A stretch of 64,000 bases of DNA from assembly GCA_014526335.1 (NCBI GenBank), contig JACTAT010000060.1, forward strand, positions 726,319 through 790,318. The letters run 5' to 3'. Position 1 is the first letter of the stretch; each line of letters opens with the position of its first letter. A program made the translations under genes and the position numbers. Of this stretch, positions 11,400 to 22,639 are shown piece by piece. The stretch is from Chrysaora quinquecirrha (Eukaryota > Cnidaria > Scyphozoa > Semaeostomeae > Pelagiidae). The notes below the pieces were generated by a model. It did not search any database. It was not told the origin of the DNA and worked only from the letters and a program-made list of their open reading frames with translations.

Positions 11400-11530
11400 T
11401 TTGAGAAGACTCTTCGCGTTGCTTTAACGAAAGAAGTTGAGGCTGGTGTTGTGTTTAGGCCAGTCTGTTCAGTATTCTAACCGAAAGACGCTTTCCTGAC
11501 AAGATTCTCGGAGAACTTCGCATTCTAAAG
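11400..11530 (+). other. pyruvate kinase 5' non-coding exon (start uncertain)
   Basis: The sequence CTAAAG|GTGAGT at 11525-11536 is a strong donor. It pairs with the acceptor TTTTTTTACAG at 11846, just before the coding start. No TATA box marks the transcription start, so the left boundary is arbitrary. Confidence 0.5.
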
Positions 11531-11872
11531 GTGAGTCAGAGTGTACAGATTTTAATATCATAAGTTTAGTGGTGTTTTTGAATGGTAGAGAAAAATTTTG
11601 TTGCGTTTTCTTGAAGCAGCGTTAAGAGGGGAGACTGAAGAAGAGGCAAAGACCGCTTTCAAACTGGAACAGACCCTCTGCCTTTGTGTGCATCTCTAAC
11701 ATTCACAGGTGTCTGCGAAAAATTAAAACAATATAATTGATCAAATGTAAAAGCCCATTAAATAAATCATTTATATCAATGGCAAAACTAATAATGCTCC
11801 CAAGATATCATATCCCTCTAATTGATATAGGGTTCTTTTTTTACAGATTTTTGACAAACTCAGTGAATCAAA

Positions 11873-12035
11873 ATGTCTGGTAAGGTTGCAAGGTTTGAGT
11901 ATAAGGAAGACATGGCAGAGAGAGATGCCAAACTCAATGTCGCACATGCAAGAAATCACCTGGAGTTTACCTGTGCTCTTGATGTTGATTCTGTACCACC
12001 TGTGGTCAGAGGCACTGGCATCGTCTGTACAATAG
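11873..12035 (+). CDS. pyruvate kinase coding exon 1
   Basis: Encodes residues 1-54 plus the first base of Gly55. It includes the N-terminal helix and the start of the TIM barrel (GTGIVCTIG). The donor is GTAAGT. Confidence 0.93.
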
Positions 12036-15000
12036 GTAAGTTTAAGTTTGATGTAGATTTTTTGTTTAAGGCAAGAACACGATACTCCACGATACTCCGC
12101 ATCTTCCACTTACATGATGATAACCCCCCACTTTGTATTGGCACCTTCCACTTACATGATGGTATCCCTCCACGTTAAAAATGATATCCCTCCACTTACA
12201 TGATGATAACCCTCCACGATACTCCGCATCCTCCACTTACATGATGATAACCCTCCACGTTGTATTGGCACCCTCCACTTACATGATGGTATCCCTCCAC
12301 GTTGCAAATGATATCCCTCCACTTACATGATGATAACCCTCCACGATACTCTGCATCCTCCACTTACATGATGATAACCCTCCACGTTGTATTGGCACCC
12401 TCCACTTACATGATGGTATCCCTCCATGTTGTATTGGCACCCTCCACTATACTGCACATCCTCCACGTTACTGCACATCACGTTGTACGGGGTGGAGAAG
12501 TTAGATCAATTTTAAAGAGAGAATGTATGTAGAAATTCCAGGGTTGCAAGTCTCCACAAACCAAAAATGTACTAGATTATTATCAAAATAAAAACATTTC
12601 CAATGTTCATTTCCAGTATTATTGAAAAAGATGAGCTTATTTACTAATGGATCATTTCGGTATGATGTCACATGGCATTAAAATGTTTCACAATCGCATG
12701 ATATCGAGTTTTCCATGTGAAATTGTTTCCATATAAAGCAGCCAAAACTTAGTCTAGGTACAAAGTTTCAGTGTCCTAGCGTTTTTGTCCTTAATTTTAT
12801 GAGCATTCAAAGTTCCCGATTTCATAAAGGCTTTGACCGCAAAAAATGAACTTGATGAAACTTTTTACCCCTCTCTCTAACAAACCAATTTCAGTTGTAA
12901 GCCCCCCTTTCTTAGAAAAACCCTCCTCTCTAACAAAGCACTTGCTTTTATATACCTCTTTCTCTAATTTGCCTTCCCCTTTTCTAAACCCCTCTCTGTT
13001 GTAAGCCTCTTTGTCTAGTAAACTCTTCTCTCTCAAGAACCCCTCTCTGTTATAAGCCCAACTCTCTAATAAACCAACCTCTCTGAGTAGCCATTCTCTG
13101 TTACAAGTCTCTATCCTGAATAAACCATGTAGACTTCTCTCTCTAATGAGCTCTTCTCTTACACCCCTCTCTGTCATAAGCCCCACTCTGTAATGAACCA
13201 CCCTCTCTTAGTATACTTTCTCTATTACAAGTCTCTCTTTCTCTGATAAACCAGAATTTCATCAGAAGATGATAAAATATCAGCTTGCAATTCTTCTCTT
13301 TGTAAAAATTCAATGTCAATCAATACTTGCTTTCTTATTTTAGGTCCAGCTTGTCAGACTGTTGAGAAACTAAAGGAAATGATTTACAGTGGAATGAATA
13401 TAGCTAGGATGAACTTCTCACATGGTACACATGAGGTATATTGCTCAAGTACTTTTGAATATACATATGTATATATAACTGCAGCATGATATAAACAATG
13501 TTTAAAACATGAAACTTCCTTTGGACAACTTTACTAAAGAATCAAGTTCTCTCTCTTCATAAGTAGCTTCTCTCTCTAGCCCCCTCTTGAATAAGCCCCT
13601 TTTTCTAACGAATCCTTCTCTCTTATAAGGCCCTCTATTAAACACCCTTCCTTATGAAATATTCCACCTCTATTTAGCCTGTCTCTTAAAAGAGCTTTTT
13701 TTAATTACCAACACACGCATCTTCCCATTCATTCTGTCTCTAATTTTGTTTAATTTTTAGTACCACAAGAAGACAATAGACAACGTAAGGGAGGCTGCGA
13801 AAGTTGAATATCCCCATCCGGTTGCTATTGCTTTGGACACCAAAGGACCGGAAATTAGGACTGGTATTATGAAGGCTGGTTTGGTAAGTCTTGAATTATT
13901 ATTAGTACCATCTGTCAGGGCAGCATTTATTTGTTTGAATACATTTAAATGGAACATTATGATGGTGCACTATTATCCATTAATGCCCGTTCATTACGTC
14001 AAATGTTTGGAATTTTCAGATTTACAACGCAACACCAAATGGCTTTGTTGTAATGGATTCAAAAGGATACAAGTTTTGTATTCATTCAGGGTGGTGACTA
14101 TGCTCAGCCCATAGGTAATAAATCATGTGTAAAGGCTGTCTACTTTGGGCAATACAGCCCGCCGCAAGAAAGTGCTAATTAGTACGATATGAAATGAAAA
14201 TTGTAATGAATATGATAATGAATTATTAATCAAAATTTTTTGAGTTAGCTATCTAAAATGAAGATGTTAACAATATCACTATAGCTGGTACAATTACTAT
14301 TACTTAGCAATGGCTGGTACTATTACTAACTTACAGTAATTTCATTAATGAGCATTGTTGATATCCGTAAATCTTCCTCTTTTAAATCAGACTGTTTATT
14401 AGTCTTAGTTGCTACACATAGTGGCTTTATCCTGAACTATATCATGCTTATCTTATAAATAATTCATCTTTTAGGACACTGAAACAAAATACGAAAAGGA
14501 CCAAGACTTGAAACTAACAATAGATGAAAATTTCAGAGAACAATGTGACAAAGACCTTCTTTATATCGACTATGTGGGCCTTCCTAAATCAGTAAAACAA
14601 GGAACAAAGATCCTAGTCGCTGATGGGATGTTGTCCCTATTGGTCCAAGAAATCCACAGTGATCATGTGATGGTTAAGGTGTTGAATACAGCCTCCATTG
14701 GAAGTAGAAAGAATTGCAATCTCCCAGGATGCATTGTGGACCTACCAGCTGTCTCTGAAAAGGACAAGGCTGATCTAAAGTTTGGAGTTGAGCAACAAGT
14801 GAGTGCAAAGCTTTATTATGCCCCCTAAAGATGCATTATATTCAGTGTCACCGGTTTGATTGAATTTGCCACATTTACAGGGGATTAATCATAAACTCAA
14901 TGTAAAATGATGCTTAACACCTCCAGCAGTTGCTTATTGTTCGAAGGAAGATTCTGAAATATATTTGTCAAACTTCGCTTAAAAAGTAAGATAGTTGTTT

Positions 15001-18000
15001 TGGCTTCATTACATTTTGTAATTCTTCAGGTGGTTACTCTGCTTACTGTTGCAGAAATTTAATCGTGTCAAACCCCGGCAAATTCTTCAATAATTTGTTT
15101 GATATCGTTGATTACCCAAACTTTCAGGGGTTTATTTTGCATTCGTAGGTGGATATGATATTTGCATCATTCATACGCAAAGCAAAAGACATTTTAGAAG
15201 TAAAGAAAGTTTTGGGTGAAGAAGGGAAAAGCATCAAAATTATAGCCAAAATTGAGAACCACGAAGGCATTATAAATATTGATGAAATTCTCATGGTGGC
15301 TGATGGCGTCATGGTTGCTAGGGGCGACATGGGCATGGAGATACCGCTGGAAAAAGTGTTTCTTGCGCAGAAGATGATCATAGCTAGATGTAACATGGCT
15401 GCCAAACCTGTCATCTGCGCAACCCAGGTGAATGGTGGCTTGATATTGATTGACATTTACTGTGACTGTTTATTGTTACTATTACTTCAGGGCCGCCCAA
15501 AAAAGGGACCCCCCAGGTAAATAATTTCTGAATATTTTTTTCAAGGAGGGATTTTATACAATTTATACCAGATAATATTCAACTCAAGTACAATATGGTG
15601 TAGACATATTTTGATGATAAAAAGAGCTTCCATCTTAGTGCAATTAAACATTAAATCTATGTCCCAAAACCTGCTGTTTATATTACATGATTGCGTACAG
15701 CGATCGTGCATGGCTGGGAATCATAACCCCAGCACAAAATTTCCATGGCCATCAATGCATGGCCAGTCAGATAAGAGAAGTGTATTGATCATGATGGAAG
15801 ACATGTTGAACATATCATTTGACTGAAAGAATGAGTTATTGATTTTTCTGTTTTGTTGGGCAATATAAGTTGCGCATATAAAGTTGCAGATTTCGTTTCA
15901 GTATGTTTTTGTGTAGCAAAGTTTTAAAGTCAATTTATTCAGAGATGCTAGACCATATCACCTCGATATTTATCTTAAATATCGTTCTTGATTTGAATAT
16001 CATGTAGTATTAATTTCAGGAGATTCCTACTTAAGAATAAATTATTACAAAATTATTTAGCTAGGGGGTCCCTTTTTGAGCCACCCTGTATTACTGTTAC
16101 TATTACTATTACTGTTACTATTACTATTACTGTCACTATTACTTTAACTATTACTATTACTGTCACTATTACTTTAACTATTACTGTTACTATTGCTATT
16201 ATTATTACTATTACTATTACTATTACTATTACTGTTACTTTTACTATTATTATTACTATTACTATTACTATTACTGTTACTAATGCTATTACTGTTACTA
16301 TTACTATTATTATTACTATTACAATTACAATTACTATTACTATTACTATTACTATTACTGTTACTATTACTATTATTATTACTATTACTATTGCTGTTAC
16401 TATTGCTATTATTATTGCTATTACTATTACTGTTACTATTACTATTACTGTTACTATTACTATTATTATTACTATTACTATTACTGTTACTATTACTGTT
16501 ACTATTACTATTATTATTACTATTACTATTCCTGTTACTATTACTATTATTATTGCAATTACTATTACTGTTACTATTACTGTTACTATTACTATTATTA
16601 TTACTATTACTATTCCTGTTACTATTACTATTATTATTACTATTACTATTACTATTACCAGTACTATTCCTGTAACATTACTGTTACTGTTACTATTACT
16701 GTTACTATAACCATTTACGGTGGTTACTATTTCCATTAGCATTCCTGATATTATCACTGTTACTACTACTACTACTACATTACTCTTCTTATTATAACAC
16801 AATTACTTAAACTTAAGATGTTTGGCATTCTATTATTAATCTGATTATTATATAATTAATCTTTTTATAATATCTTGCAGATGTTAGAGTCAATGACAGA
16901 TAACCCCCGTCCAACAAGAGCTGAAGCCTCAGATGTAGCCAATGCTGTATTGGATGGCGCCGATTGTGTCATGTTATCAGGGGAGACCGCCAAGGGGGCA
17001 TATCCGTCTCAAGCTGTACTCACAATGCATAAGGTGAGTAATTCCTGGGGAAACGCTAGCCAGACAAGCTTAAGGGGTTGAGGCTTCACGAATACTGTAT
17101 AATCTAGCAAGCTCATAGTGTCACGAGCTTAGTGAGGTCGGGACTAAAGCCCCAGCCACGGTAGCATTATCATAAAGGGTTGAGGTCTCGTTTGTACATC
17201 TTCATCTGATACCCTGGAAACACCATTTGACCTTGACCTTGACCTTCCATTTGCCAAAGACTCCTTTCTTGAACTCCTAAACGTCGGATTAATTTTGCTT
17301 TTAGTTTAATGGTCCTCATTTTATCGATCCTCTGAAAGTTTATATTCAAAGGCAAAAATTGGAATGAATATCTAAACCTGCGGCGACCTTAAACAATAAT
17401 TAAAGCCAGACCTTTGTTTCCATAAGAGGTTTTAGAATATTTGGACATTAAAACTAAAAGGCCGGCCCTTTGTAGACACAAAGAGTTTGTTGTCTCAATT
17501 GGACTCATCAGTTATTTTCTAATTATCTTCCTGATAAAATAGCAGTTTAGCTTCACTTTTCTGATTCGTGCACTTTTTTCAGATCTGCAGAGAAGCAGAG
17601 GCAGCCATCTTTCATCGTAATCTTTACGATGATCTTAAGAATGCCAAATCACTGACAGATGCCACAGAAACCACATGCATTGCAGCAGTTAGTGCATCAT
17701 TCAAAGTCAATGCCGCTGCTATCATTGTATTTTCAACTAGTGGAAGGTAAGTGGTATTTCTTCTGATGCGTTGTCCTATCCGACTCTTAGATGCAGTTTA
17801 GCAGACACTTAACCCAAACCTTAAACATAACCCTTCCTTAACACTGCTTTGGTTTGTTACTCATCCATAAAAAATATTTGCATGATAGTACACTATTAAA
17901 CTTGACCTGCTTTACTCAATCTTTGTAAATGTCAATCTGACTTTTTGATCATTTTGAGCTGTGATATTGACCAGTAACTTCAACATGATTATATTTATAT

Positions 18001-18411
18001 TGTATCTATTGTATATGTAGTGTTTATTAGAAAAGCAAAAACTTCAAATTCAATTTTAATGTTTATTACAGAACTGCTCGCATTTTATCTCATTATCGAC
18101 CACGCTGTCCAACAATCCTAATAACCAGAAACGAAGGCGTTGCTAGGCAAGCTCATTTATCACGTGGTCTATTTCCATTGTATTACGGTGAAGCACGTGA
18201 AAAGAACTGGTCTGATGACGTCAACGCTCGTTTGATGTATGCAGTGAAGACTGGACGCGACATGGGTTTCATTCGCACTGGCTCATTCATTGTTTTTGTT
18301 GTTGGTTGGTCTCCAGGCTCCCAGACAACCAATACAATGCGCATTCTACAGGTTTCTGAAAGTGGTGACGTCATTGGTCGGAGAAACGAGGCTGAGATTT
18401 TCTTTACATAA
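11873..18411 (+). CDS. pyruvate kinase, complete, eight coding exons
   Basis: Catalyses the last glycolytic step, phosphoenolpyruvate plus ADP to pyruvate plus ATP, in the cytosol. Coding exons: 11873-12035, 13344-13435, 13761-13883, 14475-14798, 15149-15427, 16881-17033, 17583-17746, 18072-18411. All junctions are GT-AG with continuous phase, giving 545 residues (animal enzymes are about 530). Metal and substrate residues are present: Arg76, Asn78 and Ser80 in [13 protein letters not shown], Asp111 in [12 protein letters not shown], Lys268 and Glu270 in KIENHEG, Asp294 in VARGDMG. The B domain corresponds to about 115-220. The C-terminal allosteric domain keeps the phosphate loop FSTSGRT (428-434), Trp479 and Arg486, which fits fructose-1,6-bisphosphate activation as in vertebrate M2/L forms. 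The C-terminus is about 15 residues longer than in vertebrates. No alternative M1/M2-type exon pair is seen. The ATG is the first in the exon after the acceptor at 11846. Confidence 0.97.
12076..12495 (-). repeat. GTGGAGG minisatellite, right inverted arm (pyruvate kinase intron)
   Basis: This is the reverse-complement partner of 10157-10345, with the same unit types in opposite orientation. It is roughly twice as long and lies 40 bp into the intron after the first coding exon. Its outer end at 12481-12495 matches the outer end of the left arm. Confidence 0.9.
12850..13260 (+). repeat. CT-rich degenerate minisatellite in intron
   Basis: Loose repetition of CCCTCTCTGTTATAAGCC-like units of about 15-36 bp. 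The related tract at 13545-13690 in the next intron uses the same phrases. The minus strand is open for 134 codons only because of this repetition. Confidence 0.75.
13344..13435 (+). CDS. pyruvate kinase coding exon 2
   Basis: Encodes residues 55-85, including the potassium- and phosphate-binding stretch around Arg76-Ser80. Acceptor TTATTTTAG, donor GTATAT. Confidence 0.95.
13545..13690 (+). repeat. second CT-rich minisatellite tract in intron
   Basis: Same TCTCTCTTATAAG-type units as at 12850-13260. The coding exon at 13344-13435 lies between the two tracts. Confidence 0.65.
13761..13883 (+). CDS. pyruvate kinase coding exon 3
   Basis: Encodes residues 86-126 and contains [12 protein letters not shown], at the junction of the A and B domains. 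Both ends are in phase 0. Confidence 0.95.
14475..14798 (+). CDS. pyruvate kinase coding exon 4
   Basis: Encodes residues 127-234, most of the B-domain lid and the return to the A domain ([16 protein letters not shown]). Phase 0 at both ends. Confidence 0.95.
15149..15427 (+). CDS. pyruvate kinase coding exon 5
   Basis: Encodes residues 235-327. Catalytic Lys268, metal ligands Glu270 and Asp294, and the conserved [10 protein letters not shown] are all here. Confidence 0.97.
15488..16088. mobile_element. 601-bp MITE with CAGGG inverted ends, in pyruvate kinase intron
   Basis: The left end, CAGGGCCGCCCAAAAAAGGG, and the right end (reverse complement CAGGGTGGCTCAAAAAGGG) are imperfect inverted repeats of about 26 bp. 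TA follows the right end, but the left flank reads TT, so a TA target duplication is not intact. These ends are of the type seen in Tc1/mariner-related MITEs. The element sits inside an ATTACT microsatellite, with hexamer units on both sides. No transposase frame. Confidence 0.75.
16089..16785 (+). repeat. (ATTACT)n hexanucleotide microsatellite
   Basis: About 700 bp of ATTACT units with frequent ATTATT and GTTACT variants. A short piece of the same repeat precedes the MITE at about 15465-15487. The 249- and 160-codon open frames here are repeat artefacts (Val/Ile- and Leu-only peptides). Confidence 0.95.
16881..17033 (+). CDS. pyruvate kinase coding exon 6
   Basis: Encodes residues 328-378, beginning MLESM and including [16 protein letters not shown] and MLSGETAKG, the end of the catalytic barrel. 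It is separated from the previous exon by a 1.45-kb intron filled with a MITE and a microsatellite. Confidence 0.97.
17034..17582 (+). other. pyruvate kinase intron without repeats
   Basis: Ordinary intron. A GACCTT triplication near 17230 is the only local pattern. Confidence 0.6.
17583..17746 (+). CDS. pyruvate kinase coding exon 7
   Basis: Encodes residues 379-432 plus two bases of Arg433. It covers REAEAAIFH and most of the phosphate-binding loop of the C domain. Confidence 0.95.
18072..18411 (+). CDS. pyruvate kinase terminal coding exon
   Basis: Completes Arg433 and runs to a TAA stop at 18409-18411. It contains Trp479, Arg486 and [16 protein letters not shown] tail of about 15 extra residues ([17 protein letters not shown] region) follows the usual animal C-terminus. 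Confidence 0.96.
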
Positions 18412-18743
18412 CTTGCCTCGTTGTGGTGTGACTTAATTTTTTGTGGAGTTGGTATTTGTTTTTAAACTGGTTTATGCTTCGAATGAACTTAACCTCATTT
18501 GTGTGAGCTGGTGACGTAGTCACGTATTACGAAAATATTTTCAAACTGTAAGCTTGTATTTTGTTTGTCAATAGACCTTTCTTGAATTATACGCCATGTT
18601 TGCCACGCTATATATGACTTCCGAATCGGCATGCATATCAAAATAGAATTCATTTCAGTCTCATAAGAATTGACCATTGTATCTAAAACTGAGAAATGTT
18701 TCTTGTTCTTTTAACGAAAATCGCGTAAATTCGTTGAAGGTCT

Positions 18744-19069
18744 ATAATCACGCAAGCGAACCAATAATAGCTCCTGTGCTGGATAATCACTATTGTGGTG
18801 GGCATTTTGCACTATTGTGCTGGAACCAATATCACTACGGTGGTGGATAATCGCTACTGTTGTAGTATTTTTGCACTACTGGGTGGTGGTAATTTTGAAC
18901 TATATAAAATCCACCACAAAAGTACCACCACAATAAGCATAGTAACCCACCATCGTAGTGCAAATATTACATCACAGTAAACATGATTATACACCACAGT
19001 AGTGATTATGCACCACAGTAGTGATTAAGCACCACAAAAGTGATTATTGGTTGGCTGGCGTGATAATGA
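18744..19069. mobile_element. fold-back element with GTGGTG minisatellite arms
   Basis: The outer ends ATAATCACGCAAGCGAACCA and (reverse complement of the right end) ATTATCACGCCAGCCAACCA match at 17 of 20 positions. Inside, both arms consist of ~20-bp units such as GTGGTGNATAATCACTA in opposite orientation, so nearly the whole 326 bp could form a hairpin. It lies 330 bp after the pyruvate kinase stop, within or just beyond its 3' untranslated region. Confidence 0.8.
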
Positions 19070-19102
19070 TGGCCAAAGCTATTTCGCATGATGAATGCTG
19101 GA

Positions 19103-19108
19103 AATAAA
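19103..19108 (+). terminator. possible pyruvate kinase polyadenylation signal
   Basis: The first AATAAA after the stop codon, about 690 bp downstream. Use of it would place the fold-back element in the 3' untranslated region. Variant signals closer to the stop cannot be excluded. Confidence 0.3.
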
Positions 19109-20366
19109 CCTTCTAAGCTATGTTTTTAAAATTATCGTGTTTGTTTATATAAAACTTTTGAGCTTGGATCGGCCTCTTTTACTTAATGTGTTGAAGGCAA
19201 ATTTTCTTTCTTATTGTCCTAACGATGTTTATCCCTCATTTATTTCCATCGTTAATAATTTGCTTCATAAAAATCTTCATTGCAAGAAATAGAAGCGCAA
19301 ATATCTGCCTTAACATTAAAGTGGAGGTGCTGAATTCGCATTCAGGGTCCTGAAATCGATTCTTTAGCTGGAATTCTTCTATGTTACCTAATGAATTTTT
19401 TCAAACATAGATCCTTAATTGAAAAGTGTATTACTCTATTACTGTAACTCGCACACATTCGAATGACATTTTACGTGTCACATAGTAGTATATATGACTA
19501 TCCCTAACCTGGACCGTGCTGCGACTATCGTAATGGCTCATTTTACGTTGCTAGGAGAACTTTTCCAGCACTCATAGCGTTAATAACGGGTCTTGCAGCT
19601 TTTTTGTTAACATCTATTTTAATAGTCTTTCTTTACCCAGATCAAACGGACGGGTAAAGCTGCGGCAAAATCGTATCCAACTTTCTCCAGCCGTCATGTT
19701 TGGTGTAATGTTGGCAACATTTGTCCAATGTTTTACTCCAAATAAAATTGAAATTAATTGTATTTGACAGATATAAAATCAATCGAAATTTCATAACCAA
19801 TTTTATGACTTATAAATTCTCTTAATTATAGAATTATAGAATATTGAATATAGAGAATGTTTAGATTTTTATGCCTTTCTGTTTCTATTTATTTCCGATG
19901 TTTGATTGTGAAATGATTTTTCTGTTATGCAGTCTATAAATTTGCGTCTTTTTGCGTCCCTAAAATCTGAGGTTGTCTGTATAAAAGAGCAGTATGTTAT
20001 ATAGCAGTATGTTATACAATATAGCACTGGGATAATACTAAAATCAGTGGTCCGATCCCTTCTCTTTCTTACTGAAAGAAAAGCAAGAATTGCCAGTGGG
20101 TATACGTTTTGTTCGGAAGTCGAGTTTGAGGATGTGGGTAATGAGTCGATTCTGCTTCAGCACAGTTTATCGATCAATTGCATGAAACAGTTGTTCACCT
20201 TAGTCTGAGAATAAGGCATGCCTGCAAAGGGTGTGCGACACTTCGAAGGAGTATAGAGTAATCTCTCAGCTCCAATACTCAAAACACATTTAATTCAAGG
20301 ATTCACAACTAAAAAGAACACAAGGCTAAATATTATATACATTTCAAGATTCATGTTGCTATCACA
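19109..20366. other. intergenic, no feature seen
   Basis: AT-rich spacer between the convergent pyruvate kinase (+) and coronin (-) genes. No exon-like stretch with splice signals was recognised. Confidence 0.5.
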
Positions 20367-20450
20367 CTTCATCAGAAGGCTACCTCTCTAGCTGCGTAAC
20401 ATGCGAAATCTGCTGCGAAATCTCTGCCTCTCTTGCTGCGAAATCGTCCG
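20367..20450 (-). pseudogene. degenerate copy of the coronin last exon
   Basis: On the minus strand, ACGCAGCTAGAGAGG followed by CTTCTGATGAAGTG matches the last exon (ACGCAGCTGGAGAGA and TTTCGGATGAAGTT) and would read TQLER, stop, PSDEV. The in-frame stop and lack of a continuous helix make it non-functional. It lies 0.4 kb downstream of the intact exon. Confidence 0.5.
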
Positions 20451-20778
20451 TTGTTGTGTCACGCATGAGTTTATGTGACTATTCTGAACCCGGGCAACCC
20501 CATTAAGTTTAAGCGGCTGTTGCACTGCTTAGCAGTTGGTTTTGGTCAATCTAATCGATATGAGTGCTTTTCAGATCTCTTGCTTGTAACACTTATCCCA
20601 TTAATATATGCGACTAGTCCTAGCGCGGAAAAGCTCATTTTTATATCACATAGCAGTTTGTGCGGACTTTTGTACTTATTACATGGTTTCGATGATCCTT
20701 ATGCTATCAACTATATCACAACATAAAACAAAGCTATAAATGTTGCTCTGGTATACAACAAGTTGACCATCTAGCTAT

Positions 20779-20784
20779 TTTATT
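20779..20784 (-). terminator. coronin polyadenylation signal
   Basis: AATAAA on the minus strand, 64 bp after the stop codon of the coronin gene. Confidence 0.6.
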
Positions 20785-20847
20785 TCAATGAAAACTCTTC
20801 TCGAAACAAAAGCAATCGCAAAACTATTCTAAACCATCCATTTTATA

Positions 20848-20964
20848 TCATCGAACTTCATCCGAAAGTTGTCTCTCCAGCTGCGTAATTTTCAAATCTC
20901 TTGCTCGCAACATTTCTTTCAACTTTTTTATTTCATCTTCATGATCGTAAAATGCCTTTCGAAG
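20848..20964 (-). CDS. coronin terminal exon (coiled coil)
   Basis: 38 codons and a TGA stop. The sequence forms heptads of Leu/Ile (EIKKLKEMLRARDLKITQLE) as in the oligomerisation helix of short coronins. It is joined in phase to 21481. Confidence 0.85.
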   Translation of the reverse strand, partial: LRKAFYDHEDEIKKLKEMLRARDLKITQLERQLSDEVR

Positions 20965-22326
20965 CTAAAAGAATGAAAGTGCTGCACTTAAAGAGAACAT
21001 TCTGGGATGAAAGGGCAACTAAAGGGGAATCACTGAGTGAATTCAAAGTTAAACAAAGATCACTCCATGCGCCAGTACATTTTTTACAATTTAAACTTTA
21101 TTTAGGTGTGCGCTTTTCAATGTATCCATCGCTTCGTACCGGTGGCTAAGTATTCTTCTCTGTATGATTGAAGGCAAACTTGTTATTTCGGCGGTTTGAG
21201 GTAAAAAATACCAGCATCAGGCCTATAGACAGGACAACAAATAAATAGAAATAGTGTGCATTTGCAGCTTGCATCTTGATAGCGGTAAACTTAAGCAACG
21301 CCGAAGGAAACCCAGCCCTTTTCCGCAACAATTGTAGACAACAATTGTTTTCCAATTAGTTTAATTACCTGTGTCAATGTCTATGCCTATTTTCTCGAAA
21401 ATTTCCCTTTCAAAGCCCGACGTTTGCTTAGGGAGGAAGAACAGTATAGATACTCTCACTTTATCATCAACAGCTCTTACCTCCTTTTCATTTGTCGGTG
21501 GCTCTTTTAGTGGTATCATCTCAATTATTTCATGTTTATTCATTTTCTCCACTGTTTCAAATTTCTTTTCTGTCGGTTGAAATCCTTCTTTCAATGAAAT
21601 CAGAACTGGCTCCGAGTTTTTTCCCTTCAACCATTCTTCCGCTTCAAGAGAGGGTATATCTCCTTGTGTCAATGGATATAAATCATTCTGGAACTTGTCA
21701 GACTGAAAAATGAAGTTCGATGGCTTTATGTTACTTTTTATGTCCGAAGGACATATTGAGGGGGTGTTTTTGGAACGCATGTATCGATACATGTATGTAT
21801 GTATAGACGCTTTTTCCTGCCAAAATGTAACAATAGAGAAGCCGCAAATATGAGGAAGTAGGCTTTGAAGTCGCCGTAATTGGATGTTATGAATACCAAT
21901 TATTTGACAATTAGAAGCAATAACGAAATATTTAAACATCTAGCAGAACATCTAGATGGGTCATTGTGGTTGAAGTTTTTGCAGAAGTTTCTTGAAGCTC
22001 AATTTTTTGATAATTAATTCTCAAATCTTTTGTATTTGCATATTGCATAATAAAATATCTTCATTAGCCTTTTGCGTTGCGCATGTTGTTGCTGATGATG
22101 ATCTTGTTCAACATCATCATCATCTTGAACATCATCATTTTCATAATCATCATCGTCGTCGTCGTCATCACTGTCATGATTACGCGATTATCATTATTGT
22201 CATCGTACTTGAGCACTATAGGTCCTGCAGAAGTTGCAAAACTGGAACTGGCTAAAGCTGGAAAGACGATGATGAAAACGACAATGAACATGATGATAAT
22301 GATGATGACAATGACGTTGATGATGT

Positions 22327-22372
<46 letters not shown>

Positions 22373-22605
22373 AACGATCACGATGATCATAACGATTTCC
22401 TTGATAATGATGAAGATTATGATGATGATTATTGTCCTTCGGACACTGCGATAGCGTTGCTATTTTTTAATTAGCATTCAATAACTAACTAAGCAACTAA
22501 CTAACTAACTATAACTAACTAACTAACTAACTAACTAAAAACTAACTAACTAACTAACTAATTAACTAACCAACTAACTGACTGACTGTTTGACTAACTT
22601 ACTAG

Positions 22606-22639
<34 letters not shown>

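Noticed and set aside
12797..13201. 134-codon minus-strand frame
   Set aside because: Explained by the CT-rich minisatellite in a pyruvate kinase intron.
14089..14113. Possible extra pyruvate kinase micro-exon between AG and GTAATA
   Set aside because: It would be 25 nt and break the frame; joining 13883 to 14475 directly matches the family.
16053..16802. 249-codon minus-strand frame and 160-codon Leu frame
   Set aside because: Direct translation of the ATTACT microsatellite in a pyruvate kinase intron.
21146..21355. Additional coronin exon with a membrane-like segment
   Set aside because: Coronins have no membrane segment, and 21481 joins 20964 in phase without it.
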